Shown here piece by piece: positions 60,600 through 64,000 of a stretch of 64,000 nt of DNA. Location of the stretch: positions 245,387 through 309,386 of the forward strand of contig JAQGDG010000146.1 in NCBI GenBank assembly GCA_029844215.1, read 5' to 3'. This DNA is from Przewalskia tangutica (taxonomy: Eukaryota; Streptophyta; Magnoliopsida; Solanales; Solanaceae). Position numbers and translations under genes: made by a program. Under the pieces are notes generated by a model that saw only the letters and a list, made by a program, of their open reading frames with translations, had not been told where the DNA came from and did no database searches. Positions within the stretch are counted from its first letter, which is position 1. Each line of letters begins with the position of its first letter.

Positions 60600-61674
60600 T
60601 CGCCTTGGTCGGATAAGCCGTGATAGTGACTCCCGCCGCTACAATCAAACAAACTCCCGCATCACAACTCCCGGCGGATCTACCACGGCCACACCGGCGG
60701 GTGGTCTCGACGCCGCACTTCCGCCGCCTCGACGCTCAAGTCCCGGGCCCCGGTCCGCTCAATATCTCCGGGCCGGCGAGGACGGCGCAGAGTGCTCGGC
60801 TGGCCGGGCGCAGTACCCAGATCGCCACGAGGCCGCCACCACGATAGCTACCAAAAGACCCCGCCGCCCCGGCCTTCTCGCCGCCACAACCCGGCGTCTC
60901 TACGCCTCACATCCAAGAGTATGAGCTCAGACGCGGTAATGTCCATACCCTACCGAGAGAAACACTCGCACACGACTCGCCATATAGTCGTTTCAGCCTG
61001 ACATAGCGTGCACCCTATCCTCCATATTCGCACCAATGTCGACATATCGAGCCAATGAATCAAACTCGACATTGTACTCCCGACAAAGGCCCTCTCTCGC
61101 CTTAGTAGTAAAAATCTATCACCGCGCCTCCTCATCCGCGAGGCAAGAAGTGAGTGAGGAAAGCCTCCGAACTCATCCCAAGTAGCTGGGACGTTGCGGT
61201 TTCCCGATAACTCCTATGAATCAAACCAATCGATCGCGATCACGCAATGACACGAACCAAAGGTCACGTACTGCCTCCGAGGCCTCATCACCTCATGATT
61301 CTTCTCAGAGCTGACGGATGAACTCCTCGCGATCATCCTCCGCCTCGACCAGAAAACTCGCGGGCTACAACTCAAGAAATCTCGTAGTCTCAAACTATTC
61401 GGTGCACCACGGGCGCGATCGAGCCGAGCCGAACCGCCGCATCCAATCTCTCCTCGTGACGGGCCACAACTTTAGCCAATAGTCAAGCATCTCCTTGTAC
61501 TCCTAACTCTCCGCCCAGCCGTGGGACAAGAGGCGGTACGTGGTCTCTACTCGGGCTGGCGGCCATAGAACTGGCTGCCTCGTATAGACTAGGCCCGAGC
61601 CCTCGCGACTGGGTGTCTCGCTAGCGCCTCCTCACGCTTTGCCCTTCGGCCTGTGTCGCTTTACGCGGAGGCAT
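60600..61674 (-). pseudogene. gag region of D
   Basis: Capsid and nucleocapsid part of the polyprotein. Text near 61310-61340 (FI..L...) matches that of A at 2150 and C at 39060. A cysteine/histidine-containing stretch at about 60605-60660 (C..C....HY) is the degenerate zinc knuckle. The GC-rich region 60690-60900 corresponds to the Arg/Gly/Pro-rich linker. The start codon context (GAGGCATAAT on the plus strand) is shared with A, B and C. Confidence 0.6.
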
Positions 61675-61857
61675 AATCATATAGAAAGGAATACGTTGAG
61701 GGTCCAACCTATAACACGCCTCTAAAGCACGATCTCGTAATGAGAAGAATGGAAACCAATCCTAAATATCCTATAGCCTCCTCGATTATCGTGGTGCACA
61801 ACACACCGATAATCAAGACTCTACTAGATACGGCTCAGACACTTTCCGAGGATTAAT

Positions 61858-61871
61858 CGCCTGATACTACT
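61858..61871 (-). other. Primer binding site of element D
   Basis: Minus strand AGTAGTATCAGGCG just after the LTR end; initiator tRNA-Met type (TGGTATCAGAGC) with changes. This copy keeps the CAG. Confidence 0.6.
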
Positions 61872-61873
61872 TT

Positions 61874-63835
61874 TGTCACGACTGCCCGGCTCGTGGATCG
61901 GTGCCTCACCGGCACCCAAGTAGTCATACATCGAGTAATCACGGAAATATAAAGCAAGATATGAAACAGCTTTATAAAATAAGACACGCTTTACGTGATA
62001 AAACATCGCTTTCGCATATATATATAAAACATGGTTTAGCGCTACATCCGACACTCGCATAACATGACTACGCACTTAAGGAAATATACAACTATGGCGA
62101 CAGGTTCCGCCATACCTCGATCAGCATAAAACTATCTACAACAGTGAGATCATACCTAAAAGTAGAGCCTCCTAAAAGATTGAGCTCCCGACACCAACGT
62201 AGAGATCCTAAGAACGTGGATCTAGCACCGCTGCCCTTACCGCAGATGAACGCAGCTCGGGCGAGGTCAAGCATAACAGTACTAAGTATATGAAATCAGA
62301 AATACTTAAAATGAAACATATCATTTTAAAAACAATGTAAGTATAAAACAACCAAGGAAACTGCACATAGTGCCACATCACAAACAAGAGCAACAATAGG
62401 TAAATCAGAATGTGTCTTTTCTAGGCCGCGAATGATCGGCAGGCCATTGCCCGTAGTATCACCGCAAGCCTAATCTCGACTCGAGTCCGCGATAGGCCAA
62501 TCACATAAGGCCCGCATAGGTTTATAACCCCGCATCGAGGGTAGCTACCTCTGCATCGCCCCGACTCGCCGTCCGCACGGCCACATAGACCGCATGAGGT
62601 ATAACCCCGCACACTAACTCGAACTCCCAGAGCTCGCATAGGTCCCTTTGACCCGCATGAGGTATTCTCAATCACGGTCCTGCATCACCGAGTCTACCCC
62701 TCAGACGGAGGCGTTTTAACCCCTGTGAATATGTCAAGAGGCGAGTGATGTTACACTAACCTAACAGCCTTATCGTTAACAACATAAGCACAATAAGAAT
62801 ACTTTTTACACAAACGCTATACAAGACACTAACACACATAGCATCATATCATGTCTACTTATCAAACCATCTTATTATTCTTTTCACAATTCAATATAAG
62901 TCCGTTATAAACACATAGGCAAATCTGCTTTTTATCAATCTTAAGTGGTTATACTTAACTTCCCATAAAGCTAGTATAACTCTTAAGCTTCGCTTAAAAA
63001 CCAATTAGTTCTCTTCTAATAAAAATGATTCAGATTCTTATGAAATGCTTTATCTTTATTATTCAAAGTGCTTGAGGCATCACTGTAATCTCGTTGTTAT
63101 TCAGCTTGCCAGGCATTGCTGTGAAGTATTATTCAGCTTAAGTCAAAGACACCGCTGTAGTTATTATTCAGCCAACACATCTACGCCACCGTGACTATAT
63201 ATATTGTAAAATATCATGCTTTAGGAAGAATCACATACCTTCTCAAATAAAACCACCGCTAAGTCAATATGTCACGCGCAGAGAGTCACCATAATAGTCA
63301 CGCATATCTATCAAAGACTACTCAAGGTCATTCTAAACAGAGGGTTCACAATTCTATGGAAAGTTGGGCAAGATTTCCCACCCGAGCTATATAAGTTCAT
63401 CGTGAAAACAAATTCCATGTAAGTACTGCTGATTATTCTTCTTTAAACCCTTCTACTGTGGTAATACCAATTATATTCTGTGGATATTCTTCTAAGTATT
63501 TAATACTTATTCTAATACTACAACAAGAAGTATTCTCTAATTCAAAAGAGGGTTAGGATTAGTTACTCAAGCAGCCCAATAATATCCTAGATAAAGTCGC
63601 TACTGAGCAAGGTTTAGCTCCTAAGTCAGACGTCCAGAGTCCAAGAAACCTTAGAAGTTCTTCACAACTTCTACTAAGTACTGGGGATTTGGGCTAGGTA
63701 TTTTGGGCATTATAACAATACTAGAAGACAACTTTTCTACCAAGGAGTGGGTAGATTTTGGCAAAGTTGTGGGGCCTCGCCAAACTACTAGGCTGTGGAG
63801 TGGTATTCGCCGTGGCCTTCACAAGGAGTGGAAGG
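61874..63835 (-). repeat. Element D 5' LTR, cut by LTR P
   Basis: Starts TGTCACGACTGCCCGG and is collinear with 51741-53657, then with the few bases after H (GGCCTTCACAAGG). LTR P is inserted at 63836. It contains the CCCGCAT repeats at 62460-62700 and the ATTCAGCTTAAG repeats near 63060-63165. Its TGTTATAC end lies outside the window. Confidence 0.78.
62460..62700 (-). repeat. CCGCAT-type repeats in D 5' LTR
   Basis: Counterpart of 52320-52560, same unit order. Confidence 0.6.
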
Positions 63836-64000
63836 TGTCACGACCGACCCTCAAGCTCATGACCGTGCCCTACCCGGGCACCCTTACAGCATACATCGCA
63901 GATAATCAATGAACATACATGAAACTTATAAAATAAACAACAGAATAAAACAACAGTGTTAGCCGACAGGCTACCTTCCCGACATATATACATATACATA
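63836..64000 (-). mobile_element. Start of LTR P inserted in D 5' LTR
   Basis: TGTCACGACCGACCC, then GTGCCCTACCCGGGCACCC and GCATACATCGCAGATAATC, is the typical plus-strand start of this group's LTRs. It interrupts D sequence that in the other LTR continues GGAAGGTGTTGGACG. The predicted duplication is GAAGG (63831-63835). The remainder lies outside the window. Confidence 0.7.

Larger units (their letters stand above)
57193..61674 (-). pseudogene. gag-pol polyprotein relic of element D (Tekay-like)
   Basis: Start at the ATG complement 61672-61674, about 185 bp after the primer site. The last codons (...SSFVNFSYRLR, stop at 57193) follow the chromodomain. The span is 4.48 kb or about 1,490 codons, the usual size for a single gag-pol frame of this clade. 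Domain order is gag and knuckle, protease, RT, RNase H, integrase, chromodomain, the Ty3/gypsy order. It is broken by many one- and two-base shifts; no segment over about 100 codons stays open. The open frames on the plus strand (57488-57823, 59588-60040, 60620-60847 and others) are shadows of it. Confidence 0.85.
51741..63835 (-). mobile_element. Element D: Tekay-like Ty3/gypsy element with gag-pol (window-truncated)
   Basis: On the minus strand: 5' LTR from 61874 rightwards (interrupted by P at 63836 and then by the window end), primer site, a broken gag-pol frame (57193-61674), purine tract, and 3' LTR (about 51741-57083, interrupted by H). Without H the 3' LTR is about 2.44 kb, so the original element would be about 9.7 kb. 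It is the only element here with recognisable protease, RT, RNase H, integrase and chromodomain, and so the plausible enzyme source for relatives. It is inserted in the second B internal copy; the exact left TG is blurred. Confidence 0.82.

Noticed and set aside
51741..63835. Caulimovirus or other endogenous virus as source of the pol region
   Set aside because: The integrase, the chromodomain-like C-terminus, the LTRs and the initiator tRNA-Met primer site fit a Ty3/gypsy retrotransposon; no movement or envelope gene is seen.

Overview
The window looks like heterochromatic nuclear DNA of a flowering plant, probably a eudicot. I see no intact host gene, no rRNA or tRNA gene, no CRISPR array and no bacterial-type operon. 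Essentially all 64 kb can be read as nested LTR retrotransposons. Most belong to one group of Ty3/gypsy chromoviruses with very long LTRs (about 2.4 to 4.1 kb). That assignment rests on a broken polyprotein whose order, gag-protease-RT-RNaseH-integrase-chromodomain, resembles the Tekay/Del clade. A minor Ty1/copia component is also present. Letters K, A, E, M, N, F, G, J, B, C, D, H and P are my own labels.

Layout. 1-2129: LTR K, cut by the window edge and abutting the gag of element A. 2130-14849: minus-strand element A, split by plus-strand element E (2724-11705, 5-bp target duplication ATTAA). 14850-16193: two truncated LTR pieces (M, N). 16194-17982: unrecognised AT-rich DNA ending in an LTR-like unit. 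17983-27148: plus-strand element F (duplication TAACT). 27154-28347: an LTR scrap and a Ty1/copia RT-RNaseH fragment. 28348-30576: truncated minus LTR G. 30577-32638: tail of plus element J. 32639-51740: minus-strand element B in an LTR-internal-LTR-partial internal arrangement, with element C (34056-43113, duplication CTTAT) inside its left LTR. About 51741 to the window end: minus-strand element D, whose left LTR contains solo LTR H (53658-56559) and whose right LTR contains LTR P (from 63836).

How the parts relate. E, F, C and B keep LTRs, primer binding site, a gag relic and a polypurine tract, but have internal regions of only 1.7-2.5 kb and no detectable pol. D alone keeps recognisable pol. 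All share the primer-site/5' leader/gag-start block, so the likely biology is one autonomous Tekay-like lineage accompanied by several gag-only (TR-GAG-like) derivatives that depend on its enzymes. The LTR subfamilies share terminal motifs, a TATA box and a G-box palindrome, but carry different tandem repeats in the downstream half.

Caution: paired LTRs differ mostly by tiny indels, and even the primer binding site is altered at its CAG. Part of the apparent decay may be base-calling error rather than mutation. Boundaries quoted from TG...CA ends and target duplications are accurate to a few bases; others are approximate.
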